Source: Leishmania donovani
Lineage: Eukaryota > Euglenozoa > Kinetoplastea > Trypanosomatida > Trypanosomatidae
Reading direction: 5' to 3'
DNA length: 64,000 nucleotides
Assembly: GCF_000227135.1 (NCBI RefSeq)
Contig: NC_018262.1
Span: 539,466 to 603,465, forward strand
Shown: one piece after another, positions 49,301-60,189 of the stretch
Layout of the letters: each line of letters begins with the position of its first letter
Numbering within the stretch: the first letter of the stretch is position 1
Translations under genes and position numbers: made by a program
The notes under the pieces: generated by a model
Seen by the model: the letters and a program-made list of their open reading frames with translations, nothing else
Databases searched by the model: none
What the model was told of the DNA's origin: nothing

Positions 49301-49600
49301 CAGCATCACTGCATTTGGTTTTTGTGCGATCGGTTTTGCTGAGTTTTGGCTGCTGTGTCGGTCTCTGTGCGGTGGCGTTCCACAAAACACCCCTTTTTTT
49401 TCTATCTGCTCTTGCGATATCTGCACTCTACATTTTCTCTGCTGTTTTTCGGGGCTGTTTTCGTAGCCCGGCAACCGTAGTAGAGGCACGTAGCAGCAGC
49501 GCTCCGGTGGTGCATCTCCGCTGCGCCGTTCTTCTTTGCTGAACTTTGTACGTGCACTCGACCTACTCACCCGCCTACCCTGAACAGCAGCAGTGCGTGG
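46333..49600. other. 3.3-kb intergenic region
   Basis: No credible gene is seen. Holds TG repeats (46695-46711, 48217-48233, 48859-48878), CA repeats, and an AT-rich TATA tract at about 48266-48335. T/C-rich stretches before 49600 fit processing signals for the OTU gene. Confidence 0.55.
48180..48335. repeat. Composite microsatellite: (GTT)n, (TG)n, (CA)n, (TA)n
   Basis: The order is a T-run, GTT repeats (about 48188-48216), TG repeats (to 48234), CA repeats (48250-48264), then TA-rich sequence to 48335 with ATATAT runs. The TG and CA arms are complementary across a short spacer, and the TA run is self-complementary, so hairpins are possible. Confidence 0.85.
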
Positions 49601-51643
49601 ATGGAGTACCTAGATAATCTCTTGAACAGGAAGATCGAGCGGGAGCGGCTCGGCGCGGGCGGTGCTGACGCGTCTTCATCGTCTGCGGCTTCAGCGGCCG
49701 GAACTAGCAGCAAGCATGTTGATGGACACGGCGCTACCGGAGATAGGCAGCTCAAGTCTGCGGCACTGCGACTGTGTTGGCTCTGCAACCGAACAAGTCC
49801 CTTGCGCTTCCGTTTACAAGGAGGCATCCACCTCTGCTTTACGTGCTTCCGGGCCTCGTACTTGTCGCTGCTCCTCCCCATCATCAACACACCTGCCAGA
49901 CGCGCGAGTGACGCGAGATTCTTGAAGCTGATCGGCAGCATTGAAAACGAAAGGGCGGGGTCCGTGTCGTCTCCAACTGATGAGCTACTCGCCAGCATGT
50001 ACGGTGAGGTAATTGAGCCACAGCAGGCATCGTTCGTAATGAGCTCGTCCATGATGCGGCTGCGGCGGGAGGAGGAGGAGCAGCGCCTACTGTCGGCCAC
50101 GCGGCGCCCTCGCAGTGGTGGTGCCGCCAGCTCCGCGAAGAGCGTTAAATCCTTTTGGAATTGCCCCCTGTGTACCTTCCTGAACGCGGCCGTCGCGCGC
50201 GAGTGCGAGGCGTGCGGGTTCGTCAATCCTGGCGAGGTCACCTGCCCCGTCTGCAAGGCTCGCTGCTCCCTCGGCATGATAGGCACACCGTTGTCCGAGG
50301 AGAACCCCGCCAGCAGGTGCAAGACCGGCGAGCCGCATTGCATCTGGAACTGCCGCGAGTGCGGCGGGCTTAACACCCTCGACGGTGACCGTTGCACGTC
50401 GTGCCGCCAGCCGCGCTACTGGGCATGCTCGCAGTGCACGGCACTGCACCACATGGCGCGCGGCGAGGATGGCTTGCGCTACTGTCCCACCTGCGGCGCG
50501 TACAACACCCCGGATGACATCTTGGTTGGCCAGGCAAAGATCGACAAGGAGACCAGGTATGCGGGTATGGTGACGGCGCAGCAGAGTGCGGCGCAGCGGC
50601 GCAAGAGCGGCAGCAAGGACCATGACCACAACCGCGGTGGCTCACGGGCTGCAGCAGGCGGTGCTGCCGCGGCGAAAGCCGACGACCAAATCGTCTTTGG
50701 CGTTAACGACGCCCATACGCTGGAGGAGCTGGAGCGGCAGAAGCAAATCGAAAACAATGAAAAACGGCTGCTTTCCCGCCTGAACCGGCTGCACATTTCC
50801 CGCAACCTGCAGAAGACGGACGGCAACTGCCTCTTCCGGGCTCTGGCGAACCAGCTCTTTGGGCAGCCACGGCTGCATTACCTCGTCCGCTCCCTCGCTA
50901 CCGCGTACATGAGCGAGCACTCGGAAGACTACGCCATCCTCTTCGACGGCCCGGCGGAGTGGAAGAAGTACCTGACAGCGATGAAGGAGCAGGGAACCTG
51001 GGGTGATGAGCTATGCCTCAACGCTGCCGCCCGTTGCTTTCGGGTTAACATCCACGTCATCACGAGCGACCAGGAGCGCTGGCACATTGTGTTCCAGCAC
51101 GACCAGCTAGGGCGCACGCGCACGGTTCGCAGCGACGAGGATGCGAGGACGAACAACATGGCGCAGACTTTGACCAGTTATGAAGGTGTGTCGCTGTTTC
51201 TCGCCTACCTCTCCCCGGTGCATTACGACGACATCACTCCCTTGCCCGTAGCACACCTCCAGCTCGGCGAGCTGCTCAGCGGGGAGCTGAACAAGCGCAT
51301 GAAGCGCAATCAGACGACACACAGTCCCAGTGACAGTGGTAGCAGCACTTCTGCATTAGCATCAGCAGGCCCCAGCAGCGGCGGCCGCTGGGCAGATGCT
51401 TCGAACTTTTCACACCTGCCTTCCCGTCCGCTTCTCGCGGACCCGGCTAAACCGCGCACGAGATCGTCTGATGACCTTGTCAAGTCGTGCCTGGAGTCAC
51501 CGACCGTGTCAAACGCGACGGCGCCACCGGTGCCACGCTCGCGGCCGCATTCCTGCAAGCCGGACACATACAAGAGCTCGGAGCCGCCGTCGCGGCCCCC
51601 GCCGACTTCGCCGACTAGCTTGCCAAGCGAGTACACATGCTAG
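49601..51643 (+). CDS. OTU-family deubiquitinase with zinc fingers
   Basis: The product is 680 residues. The N-terminal half carries cysteine pairs: WLCNRTS...CFTCF near 58-85, a RanBP2-type finger at about 186-206 (NCPLCTFLNAAVARECEACGF), and further C-x2-C pairs to about 300. The OTU domain (about 395-545) has the signature KTDGNCLFRALANQL, with D407 and catalytic C410, and the late histidine H541 in LSPVHYDDI. It should cleave ubiquitin chains, with the fingers supplying ubiquitin or substrate contacts. The C-terminal ~135 residues are Ser/Pro-rich and disordered. Confidence 0.93.
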   Translation: MEYLDNLLNRKIERERLGAGGADASSSSAASAAGTSSKHVDGHGATGDRQLKSAALRLCWLCNRTSPLRFRLQGGIHLCFTCFRASYLSLLLPIINTPARRASDARFLKLIGSIENERAGSVSSPTDELLASMYGEVIEPQQASFVMSSSMMRLRREEEEQRLLSATRRPRSGGAASSAKSVKSFWNCPLCTFLNAAVARECEACGFVNPGEVTCPVCKARCSLGMIGTPLSEENPASRCKTGEPHCIWNCRECGGLNTLDGDRCTSCRQPRYWACSQCTALHHMARGEDGLRYCPTCGAYNTPDDILVGQAKIDKETRYAGMVTAQQSAAQRRKSGSKDHDHNRGGSRAAAGGAAAAKADDQIVFGVNDAHTLEELERQKQIENNEKRLLSRLNRLHISRNLQKTDGNCLFRALANQLFGQPRLHYLVRSLATAYMSEHSEDYAILFDGPAEWKKYLTAMKEQGTWGDELCLNAAARCFRVNIHVITSDQERWHIVFQHDQLGRTRTVRSDEDARTNNMAQTLTSYEGVSLFLAYLSPVHYDDITPLPVAHLQLGELLSGELNKRMKRNQTTHSPSDSGSSTSALASAGPSSGGRWADASNFSHLPSRPLLADPAKPRTRSSDDLVKSCLESPTVSNATAPPVPRSRPHSCKPDTYKSSEPPSRPPPTSPTSLPSEYTC

Positions 51644-52584
51644 TTGCCATTCTGCGCCCAGCGTGCGGAAGGGGAGTGGGGAGGAGGACGAGACGCCAAA
51701 GAGAGCACAGCCAGGGAACGCGCTTACGTGTGTGCGTTCGCCTTCCGCTTATTTTCATTGTGGGTGCGCGCAGCAACGTGCTCGCACGGGTGACATACGA
51801 AAAAGGTGACTCTGATAGACTTGTGGCCTCACCGATCCCTCGACGTGTCGAACACGACTCTTGCGGCTGTCTCTCGCTCTCCGCGTGTGTTGGGGCTCTT
51901 CTGACCTTCCCATACTGTTACCTGCTTCTCCCTTTCCAATGCTGTCTCTCTCTCTCTCGGACATGCACATCCTTGTGATTGCTTTGCCGTTGATTTCTCT
52001 CTCTGTATGTTCTTTTTTTTATTTGTTTTGCCTCTCTCCTCTTGCTCGTGCTTTCGCTGCTGACTCTATTTTCTATCTCACGCACGCACACACACACATA
52101 CACACACACACCGTTTCTCGTTGCGCTTCTAGCCTGTGAACTGACTGCAGGCGCGCGAAGAGTGCGGAAGAGAACGAAAGGGACTGTGAACGGGTGTTCT
52201 GAATGGGGGTGTTGCGCGCGTGTTCAGCGGGGCGAAGAAAAAAGGGATAGAAGAGCAAGAATGGCCACCAGCAGCTGGCGTTGATGTGCAAGGTGCCTGT
52301 GCAGTGCCAACAAGCCGACGCCGGTGGGCGCGTGCTCGTGGTTCTTGTTTGTGCGCATACACGTGGCTGGTCTCTCTCCTCTCTCTCCGCTCTTCGCTTT
52401 TCTTATCTGTCTCTCCTTCCTCATGTCTCTGTGTCGTGTCACTGTTGCTCATTTCTTGCCTGCTCTCTCTATCTCTTTCTCTCTCTCTGTGTCTTCGGGT
52501 TTGCGAGTTGCTGTTATTGATGGGAGCGCGTCACACGATATGCTCCTGCATTCGTCTTTCCTTCACGGAAGGAGACATTCTATC

Positions 52585-52618
<34 letters not shown>

Positions 52619-54149
52619 GACATTTGTTTTTTACGTGGGAGTGCATCAACATTTCTGCTTTTTTGTCCTTTTACTGATTTATGATGTGCTCCCCACTTCG
52701 TTCTTCTTCCTGCGAGTGTGGTGCATATAGGTGTGTGTGTGTGTAGGCCTACCAGCAATGACTCTTATTGGTTCCTTTTTCCCAGTGTGAGTTGCCTCCG
52801 GTAGTTTTGCGAAACGCTCAACGTTGAGCGCCATCTTTCTTTTCCTTTTTCATTATTTGTTTAGTTGCTAGTCATTTCTGCGTGTGGCAGTTGTCACTGA
52901 CCGTGCCATCACCCTCATTCTGTTTGTCTCCGCTTTTCCCCGCCCTCCTTCTTGCCTTTTTATGGCCCCTTTCGGTGATGATCCCCAGTTTATCGTTCCC
53001 TCTGTTCCCCGACGCGTTCGCTTCGCGTTTGCTCATATGGACGGTCTGGCCTGTCTCTTGACTCCTCCACCCGCGCGATCGGTGCGGAATGGCTACTGGG
53101 GAAGAGAGGCCTAAGGAACAGCCGAAGAGGAGTGTGCGTGTGTGTGTCGCGGCGGACGGGTGCCACCGTGCCACACACACACAAACATGCGAACACACAC
53201 ATCCTCAGATACACATGCACCCGCACTGCCCATCTCCTTCTTCCACGCTCATACCCATTCTTTCTACAGGAGAATCAACAGACAATACCGAAAGGTCTTG
53301 TGATGCGGGCGCACAGGCAATAATACTAAAAAAAGAAGAGCATGGCTGCCCCAGGCGCGCCAGGCATGCAAGTACTGCCTCTTTACCAAGAAACGCGATC
53401 CGGAGAAGCTGTGCAGGAGCTGTTCGAGATGGCGCAGCAATGTGTGAGCAAGCTGCAATGCATACAAGACGCGCACTCATAGGCAGCATGTAAGGTGGGG
53501 TGTGGAAGGGTGCGGAAGAAGCGAAGGTATACCGCTGAGCTAATGAATGCATTGATGACTTCACTTGTGTGAGCTTATTTTAGAAGTAAACAGCGCCACG
53601 TGCACGGATGCCCAGCTGCGTATTCACGTGCGTGTGGCTGGGTTGCTTGAGGTGTGCTTTGCCTTTCTCTGCGGCGGTCTCCCAGCTCTTTCCCTCATTT
53701 CAATCGCGTTCAACTCGCGTGAATGCTTCTTGTCGGAAAGAATGATCGGCCTGGACGCCGTCTCACAGACATTGGCGCTCGTCTGCCGACTCGCTTTCGC
53801 TTGCCCATTTTCTGCCCTCCCCCCATTATCCGTTTCGCTGCCGCTTCACATCCTCCACGTGTCTCCGTCCTCCCCGCATGATCCATACACGCGCATACAC
53901 ACGCAAGAAACATACACACACACACACACGCACATCCACATACACGAACCCAGTCGCGCACTCAGGTGCGCACATCGAGGGGAGTGAGAGAGAAGAGCGG
54001 ACGCCTCGCGCTCATCCTCATTCCACCGCCCTCGCCCCACACCACCGTGGACGAGACTGAACTCTTTTTTTCGCCTTTCTGTCTTCTCTAGTCGTCTACG
54101 TCGTCACACACACGTGCACACGGGGAGGAGCGACACAAGAGGCCGAGAG
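51644..54149. other. 2.5-kb intergenic region
   Basis: No credible gene is seen. T/C-rich tracts at 51840-52070 and 52370-52500; CA repeats at 52085-52111 and 52588-52616; another CA-rich stretch at 53911-53945. Confidence 0.55.
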
Positions 54150-54848
54150 ATGAGCCTTTTAGAGGAGCGCTACGCTCCGCCGTCGCAGCGCGGCGTGCTC
54201 TACTTTAATACCATCCCGCGCGACATGCGACCACAGGAGATCCGGCTGCACTTCAATCGTTACGGCGAAATTCGTCGCATGAAGTTCATTCCCTTCCCGA
54301 AGAAGGCGCGCCGCCCGGGCGGACCGCTTCTCCCGTTGCAATACAAGGAGGGCTGGATGGAGTTCACCTCCGCTAGCGATGCGCAACATGCGGCGCAGTG
54401 CATGAATGGCCAGCCGATCGACGTGAAGCGGCAGCGTCGGTGCTACGGTCAGCTGTGGACAGTGCGCTTCATGGACGGGTTCACGTGGGACTCACTGTTG
54501 GAGGAGGCGGAAGGGAAGCGGCGTGCTCGGCGTGCGGCCGAGGTGGAGGCGCGCAGGGCGGAGCGGTCCATGAACGAGGCTTATCGGCGGATGGTGATGC
54601 AGGCGGAGCAGCAGCGAAAGGCGAAGCGGCGCCCTCGCGAGAAAGTGGAGGCGGCCAGCCACAGCGACGCCGATGCGGAAGGCGATGCGTCAAATTCATC
54701 CGTAGCTACAGACAGCGGAGCTTCACGTGTTCGCGGCGGTACAGGTCGTGGTGCCGCAGCCAAGTCTTCCACCAAGCCGAAGGCGCATTCGGCGAAGAAG
54801 TCCGAGCTCGACCCCACGAAGAAGGCTAAGAGGCGCCGAGACGCGTAG
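54150..54848 (+). CDS. ABT1/ESF2-type RRM ribosome-biogenesis protein
   Basis: The product is 232 residues. An RRM-like domain at about 14-110 begins RGVLYFNTIPRDMRP, continues with LHFNRYGEIRRMKFIP, and has the family hallmarks YKEGWMEF and GQPIDVKRQRRCYGQLWTVRF. ABT1/ESF2 proteins act in early 18S rRNA processing with Dbp8 in the nucleolus. A charged helix (115-170) and a Lys/Ser-rich tail with basic nuclear-localisation-like clusters follow. ATG 54150 is preferred; the upstream in-frame codons from 54114 lie in CA-rich leader. Confidence 0.87.
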   Translation: MSLLEERYAPPSQRGVLYFNTIPRDMRPQEIRLHFNRYGEIRRMKFIPFPKKARRPGGPLLPLQYKEGWMEFTSASDAQHAAQCMNGQPIDVKRQRRCYGQLWTVRFMDGFTWDSLLEEAEGKRRARRAAEVEARRAERSMNEAYRRMVMQAEQQRKAKRRPREKVEAASHSDADAEGDASNSSVATDSGASRVRGGTGRGAAAKSSTKPKAHSAKKSELDPTKKAKRRRDA

Positions 54849-56132
54849 CAACGAGCAAGCTGGAGCGGGCGGTGGCGAAGCGATCGGGGGAAAGGGGATA
54901 GCGCAAGGCAGCCTGTAGGAGAGGCCTCATCCGTGCGACGTTCCTCCTCCTGCATATATCGGCTCCCTTTTCATCTTTGCTGTTCGCTCGAGTTGTCTCT
55001 GCTCTGGTCTCGTACGCTCGGTTGCTCTGGAGGCGTCCACGGGGGCTTTCGCGCATGTTGCCGCAGCGCGAGCAGATCCGCTTGTGCGCGTATGTGTACG
55101 GCACAAACGTGCTCATCTTTTCACTGTATAAGACGCAGTAAGCCAAGCGAACAACGGCGCAAGGCACAACGCAATACTGTCGCTGTGTAGAGGCGCATGG
55201 TCGAAGGAGAGGCTATGCAAATGGACACATGTCCGGTCACGCTTGCTCGTTGTTTTTTTTCTGTCTCTTTCCACACCCTTCTCCCATCCTTCTCTTGCGG
55301 AGTGAAAAGGGGGAAAAGAAGGGGTGCTTCGAGGTGGTCCAGCCCCCGGCCAAGACAGTGCTCACGCGGGTTGGCTACCCCACCTCCATGCGCGGCGCCC
55401 TTTCTCTCTCGTATTGGTCCTCTCCATCGTTCTTTTCCACTCTCACGCTTCCCGTGCATCTCTGCATCTGCATATACATCACATGCGCGCATGCTGACGC
55501 TCAACAAACGTGCGTCCTCGGCCCCGCATGTAGCGCCACCGTAACCCCATTTTCAACAGCCACGCATACAAACGAACTAACCAAAGTAAATTAGCGACTG
55601 CCTGCCACCTACACGCAAGCCCCATAGGCGCTCTCTTCACCTCAGACGTGGTGCCTTCATCAGCTTTTCTCTCTTTTTTCCACTTTCTCTCGTGGTTGGT
55701 TGTGATCTTAATCCCGATTGTTTTTGGCCAGGCTAAGCGATCGCGCACCTATACGGTTGTCTTCTTGTGTGCATGTATGTGTGCGCGCGCTTCTTCAAGA
55801 GACAAAAGACAAACAAAGAGAGAAAAATCTGCAGCGGCAGCTCCGTGATGGGTTGTGCCTTCGCGCACGCGTACGTGTCTCAGCAGTCTTGACCCAAACG
55901 AAAAACGGCCTCGATCTCTCAGCTCCGCGTCTTCAGCTCGCCATCTGCAACGTGCTTTGGACGTGGTTCTCGCTTGCTGTTCTCGTACCGTGCTTCTCCG
56001 TGTGCGCGTGCGAGTATCCGTAGCGGTCTGCGTAGCTCCGTAGCCGAGTGCTTCAGCTGCGGCTTCCTCTGCGTCTCGCATCGCAGCTTCTTTTCCTCTT
56101 CGTCTGTTGCGTGCAACTTGACCTCAGCCACC
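54849..56132. other. Intergenic spacer
   Basis: No gene is seen. The last ~160 bp is open in the ThrRS frame without an ATG and is discussed under findings. A pyrimidine-rich run (56088-56115) with CTCAG just before ATG 56133 is a possible acceptor. Confidence 0.55.
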
Positions 56133-58499
56133 ATGTCTGGCAAGAAGAAGGCGGCGGAGGCAACCGTGGACCTGGCCACCCTGGCGGAGCCAGGCTTCTG
56201 GAGGCAACGCGTCGAAATCTTCGAGCAGCTATGGCAGCAGCAGCAGAACCGCTATGAGTCGATGAAGGCCCCGATCAAGGTGAGCCTCCCGGATGGAAAG
56301 GTGATGGACGCCGAGAGCTGGGTTACGTGCCCGCTGGACATCGCAAAGCGCCTGTCCAACTCGCTGCCAGACAAGGTCATTGTGGCCCGCGTGAACGAGG
56401 CGCTGTGGGACCTGACGCGGCCGTTCGAGGCTGACTGTCAACTGGAGCTGCTGGACTGGGACGACAAGGATGCGCGTGAGGTGTTCTGGCACAGCTCCTC
56501 GCACGTGCTCGGCTACGCGCTCGAGCGCATCTTCGACACGAAGCTCTCCGTCGGCCCGGCGCTGGAGGAGGGCGGTTTCTTTTACGAGGGTCTCACCAAT
56601 CGCCCGGTGTCGGAGTCCGACTACAAGGCGATCGAGTCGGCCATGCAGGAGCTGGTGAAGCAGAAGATGCCATACCAGCGTCTCGAAGTGTCGAAGGAGG
56701 ACGCCCTGAGACTCTTCGGCTACACGGAGTTCAAGAGCAAGATCCTGGCAAGCAAGGTGCCGGACGGAGGCTCGTGCACCGTGTACCGGTGCGGTATGCT
56801 GATTGACCCGTGCCGTGGTCCCCACCTCCCGGACACGGGCCGCGTCAAGGCCTTTGCTGTGACCAAGAACTCCTCCTCTTACTTTGAGGGCAAGGCCGAG
56901 AACGAGGTGCTGCAGCGCGTGTACGGCATTTCGTTTCCGAAGAACCCCATGCTGACGGAGTGGAAGACGATCCAGGAGGAGGCCGCGAAGCGCGACCACC
57001 GCGTAATTGGCCGCCAGCAGAACCTCTTCAACTTCCACGAGGTCTCACCTGGCAGCGCCTTCTGGCTGCCGCACGGCACCCGGATCTACAACACTCTCGT
57101 AGAATTCCTGCGCAAGAAGTATCGCCGCTGCGGCTTTCAGGAGGTCATCTCGCCGAACATGTACTCCTCCAAACTTTGGATGGTGTCGGGCCACTGGGAG
57201 AAGTACGCCGATAACATGTTCTGCACCAAGTGCGAGAAGGAGGACTTTGGTCTGAAGCCGATGAACTGCCCGGGCCACTGCATCATGTTCGCGTCGCAGC
57301 CGCACTCGTACAAGGAGCTGCCGATTCGCTACGCCGACTTTGGCGTGCTGCACCGGAACGAGCTGAGCGGTGCCTTGACGGGGCTGACCCGCGTGCGCCG
57401 CTTCCAGCAGGACGATGCACACATCTTCTGCCGCATGGACCAGATCACAGATGAGATGGAGGGCCAGATGCAGTTCCTCAGCGACGTTTACGGCGTGCTG
57501 GGCTTCAAGTTCTACTTTTACCACTCCACCCGCCCCGCGAACAAGCTCGGCTCTGACGCGCTCTGGGACCAGTCCGAATCGTATCTGCGCACCGCGCTCA
57601 ACCGGTTCTGCGGCATTCCGGAGGAGCTGCCCGATCCGTTGCACCCGGACCAGCGCTTTCACTACGACGGCAAGCCGGACTCGGTCAAGAAGATGAAGGC
57701 GCTCATGAAGAAGGCGGAGCGCTGCGAGGACCCGAACGCGTGGAAGGGCCCGACCAACGGCGGCGATGGCTGGATCGAGAACGCTGGGGACGGCGCCTTC
57801 TACGGCCCCAAGATCGACATCGTCGTCGAGGACGCGCTGCGCCGCCGCCACCAGTGCGCCACGATCCAGTTGGACTTCAACCTGCCGAGCCGCTTCGGCC
57901 TCAAGTACACCCTTCCCGCCGCAGAGAAGGACGAGACGACGGTGAGCCCAACGGAGAAGCAGAAGCATGCCGACCCTGCCCTGACCGCGTCGTCGCCGGC
58001 CGTGGAGGATTGCGTGAGCAAACCGAAGCCCGGCACGTACGAGGCTGCTGTGCGTGACCTTGGCATCGACCTCGAGCTGGACGCCAACCAGGCCCGCCCC
58101 GTCATGATCCACCGCGCCATTCTCGGTTCCTTGGAGCGCTCGATCGCCATTCTGTGCGAGCACTTTGGCGGCGACTGGCCCTTCTGGCTGAGCCCCCGCC
58201 AAGTGATGGTGGTGCCTGTTTCGGCCTCCAACTACGAGTATTCACAGCAGGTGCGCGACACGATGCACGATGCCGGCTTCCACGCGGACGTCGACAACGG
58301 TGCCGCCACGCTGGACAAGAAGATCCGCAATGCGGAAAAGGCGCGCTACAACTTTATCCTTGTCGTGGGCCAGAAGGAGCAGGACGCGACCGCCGTCAAC
58401 ATCCGCGCGCGCGGGGAGAAGAGACTGGGCAACAAGTCACTCGTGGAGGCGGTGCAGTGGCTCAAGGAGCTGGCGGACACACATAACCGGGAGTACTAG
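56133..58499 (+). CDS. Threonyl-tRNA synthetase
   Basis: The product is 788 residues. A TGS domain is at about 47-110. The editing/SAD domain has HxxxH at H120/H124 (WHSSSH) and CRGPH. The class II core includes MNCPGHC with zinc ligand C379, motif 2 (GVLHRNELSGALTGLTRVRRFQQDDAHIF) and motif 3 (ILGSLERSIAIL). The anticodon-binding domain occupies the last ~110 residues. An insertion between core strands (near 605-640) is typical of trypanosomatid copies. It charges tRNA-Thr in cytosol and, since trypanosomatids generally carry one gene, probably also in the mitochondrion. ATG 56133 has a CCACC context. Confidence 0.97.
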   Translation: MSGKKKAAEATVDLATLAEPGFWRQRVEIFEQLWQQQQNRYESMKAPIKVSLPDGKVMDAESWVTCPLDIAKRLSNSLPDKVIVARVNEALWDLTRPFEADCQLELLDWDDKDAREVFWHSSSHVLGYALERIFDTKLSVGPALEEGGFFYEGLTNRPVSESDYKAIESAMQELVKQKMPYQRLEVSKEDALRLFGYTEFKSKILASKVPDGGSCTVYRCGMLIDPCRGPHLPDTGRVKAFAVTKNSSSYFEGKAENEVLQRVYGISFPKNPMLTEWKTIQEEAAKRDHRVIGRQQNLFNFHEVSPGSAFWLPHGTRIYNTLVEFLRKKYRRCGFQEVISPNMYSSKLWMVSGHWEKYADNMFCTKCEKEDFGLKPMNCPGHCIMFASQPHSYKELPIRYADFGVLHRNELSGALTGLTRVRRFQQDDAHIFCRMDQITDEMEGQMQFLSDVYGVLGFKFYFYHSTRPANKLGSDALWDQSESYLRTALNRFCGIPEELPDPLHPDQRFHYDGKPDSVKKMKALMKKAERCEDPNAWKGPTNGGDGWIENAGDGAFYGPKIDIVVEDALRRRHQCATIQLDFNLPSRFGLKYTLPAAEKDETTVSPTEKQKHADPALTASSPAVEDCVSKPKPGTYEAAVRDLGIDLELDANQARPVMIHRAILGSLERSIAILCEHFGGDWPFWLSPRQVMVVPVSASNYEYSQQVRDTMHDAGFHADVDNGAATLDKKIRNAEKARYNFILVVGQKEQDATAVNIRARGEKRLGNKSLVEAVQWLKELADTHNREY

Positions 58500-60189
58500 G
58501 CCACTCTGCTAATGACAAATAGGCAGGGCTATACAGGGATGCGGGGGTGCATGTGCGCATGCTGGTGTGCTTGCGGGTGCTTGAGTGGGTCGGTTACATA
58601 TGTGATTGTGAGAAACGCGTGGGGCTGCGGGTCGTGAGTAGTGGGAGAGATTGTAGGCGGAGGATGGAGGTGCTAGAGCGGAACGAAGAACTTGTGCGAG
58701 ACGCGTGTGTGTGTGGGGAGGGAGTACATGCACTTGGAAATTTATGACTTTTGTCTTGTGTGCTCGCTACGAGATTCGTATTCGTGGGGTTGTCTCTTCA
58801 CCCGCCCTTTTTCTTTTCCCATTTTCGTTCTTCTGATTTTCGCTTCTTTTTCTCCCAGCACAGTTGACCGTTGCCTCCTACGTGTGGTATCTCTCTCTCC
58901 GCCTTTGTCTTACTCTTGCCTCCCTCCCCCAAAAAAGAAAAAAAAGTCATCCTGCATGTTTGCCAGTACTGATTTTGCATGGGCACCAGCGAATGAACGG
59001 TCACGGTGGAGTTGTGCTCCCCTCGAAATAACCTCGAATAAGACGGAAGATGAAAGTGTGGAGGCGCTTCGCGTCGCAACGCGACGAGAGCGCGGGTGGT
59101 CTTTCGTCTCTGGTGTTTATTTTGCTGTTTGCTCGTGTGGTCTGTCTGTCTGTCTGCCTGTGCCTATGTGCATCTCTCTATGACTTCGACGTTTCTCCCC
59201 CCTCCTCCTTTGCTGGAGGTGGCTTGCTCGAGCGCTTGTGTGCGTTTTCTTCGGTTGCGGCTCTCTACGTGTTGCCGTTGCCCGCCTGCGCCATGGGCGT
59301 ATATGTCGTCTTTGTTTTTTTTTTTTTTGTAATGGTTCGCATACCTCTTCCGTTCCTTGTATTGGTGCTTCCACCCCCCTCACCTCACTCCCCCTTGCTG
59401 TGTGCTCTTTAACAATGGCGTAAAGGCTGAGCGATCACAGCAGCAAGACGAAGAGGAGCCCAGAGGACGGAAGACGAAGGCAGAGGAAACGAAAAGGCTT
59501 GACAAAGACGAAGTCATGCGCTTCTCTTGGTGCTGCCTCTGCCTCTTTCTTTTCTTCAGCTACTCCGAACACAGGCATCTGATCAGTGGACTCGCGGGTA
59601 TGCGCGCGAGCCCTTTTCTCTGTCGCTCTTTTGTTGTTAAGAGGGCATGCTGATGCAAGCTGTGTGACAGCCATGTGCACCGCTGATCTATCAACCGCTT
59701 TTGGCCTGCTTTCGAGCGACTCTGTGCCTACGTGCTACTGACGGCAGAGCGTGGCAAATGTGACAGCACAACCGCCTTCGCTCGGCCTTCCTCCCTCGCG
59801 CCTCTTCGCGGCGCTCTGACAAGGCCAACGCTTCTCTCGCAACATCATGATCTACATTAACCTCCTCATCCTTGTGTCCCTCTTCGTTTTCTCACCTCAA
59901 CTTTGCCGAATCGCCGCCCTGATGATGGCCCAAATACACCCTCCCTCCCAAGCATCGTCGTCGTGCTTGTACACACATACGCACGCGCACAGTCTCCCGG
60001 CGCACACACGCACATACGGCGGAGCCAAACCGTCACAAGACTACGCACCCACCCCTACGTTCGTAGCTCCTCTGCGTATCTGCGAAGCTCGCTCCGTTCC
60101 CGACGCACCTAAGTCAGCGCGCAACTAACTCTTCCCTATCTGTTTCCATATTGTTTGTTCCCCCCCTCAACACAAAACAAACGGCCACA
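58500..60189. other. 1.7-kb intergenic region
   Basis: No credible gene is seen. T/C-rich stretch at 58790-58940; T-run at 59310-59330; mixed sequence up to the PEX5 start. Confidence 0.55.

Noticed and set aside
57045..58202. 385-codon - frame
   Set aside because: It lies entirely antisense to the ThrRS gene and is a shadow of its GC-rich codons. The same applies to the long - frames over PEX5 and the first SDR.
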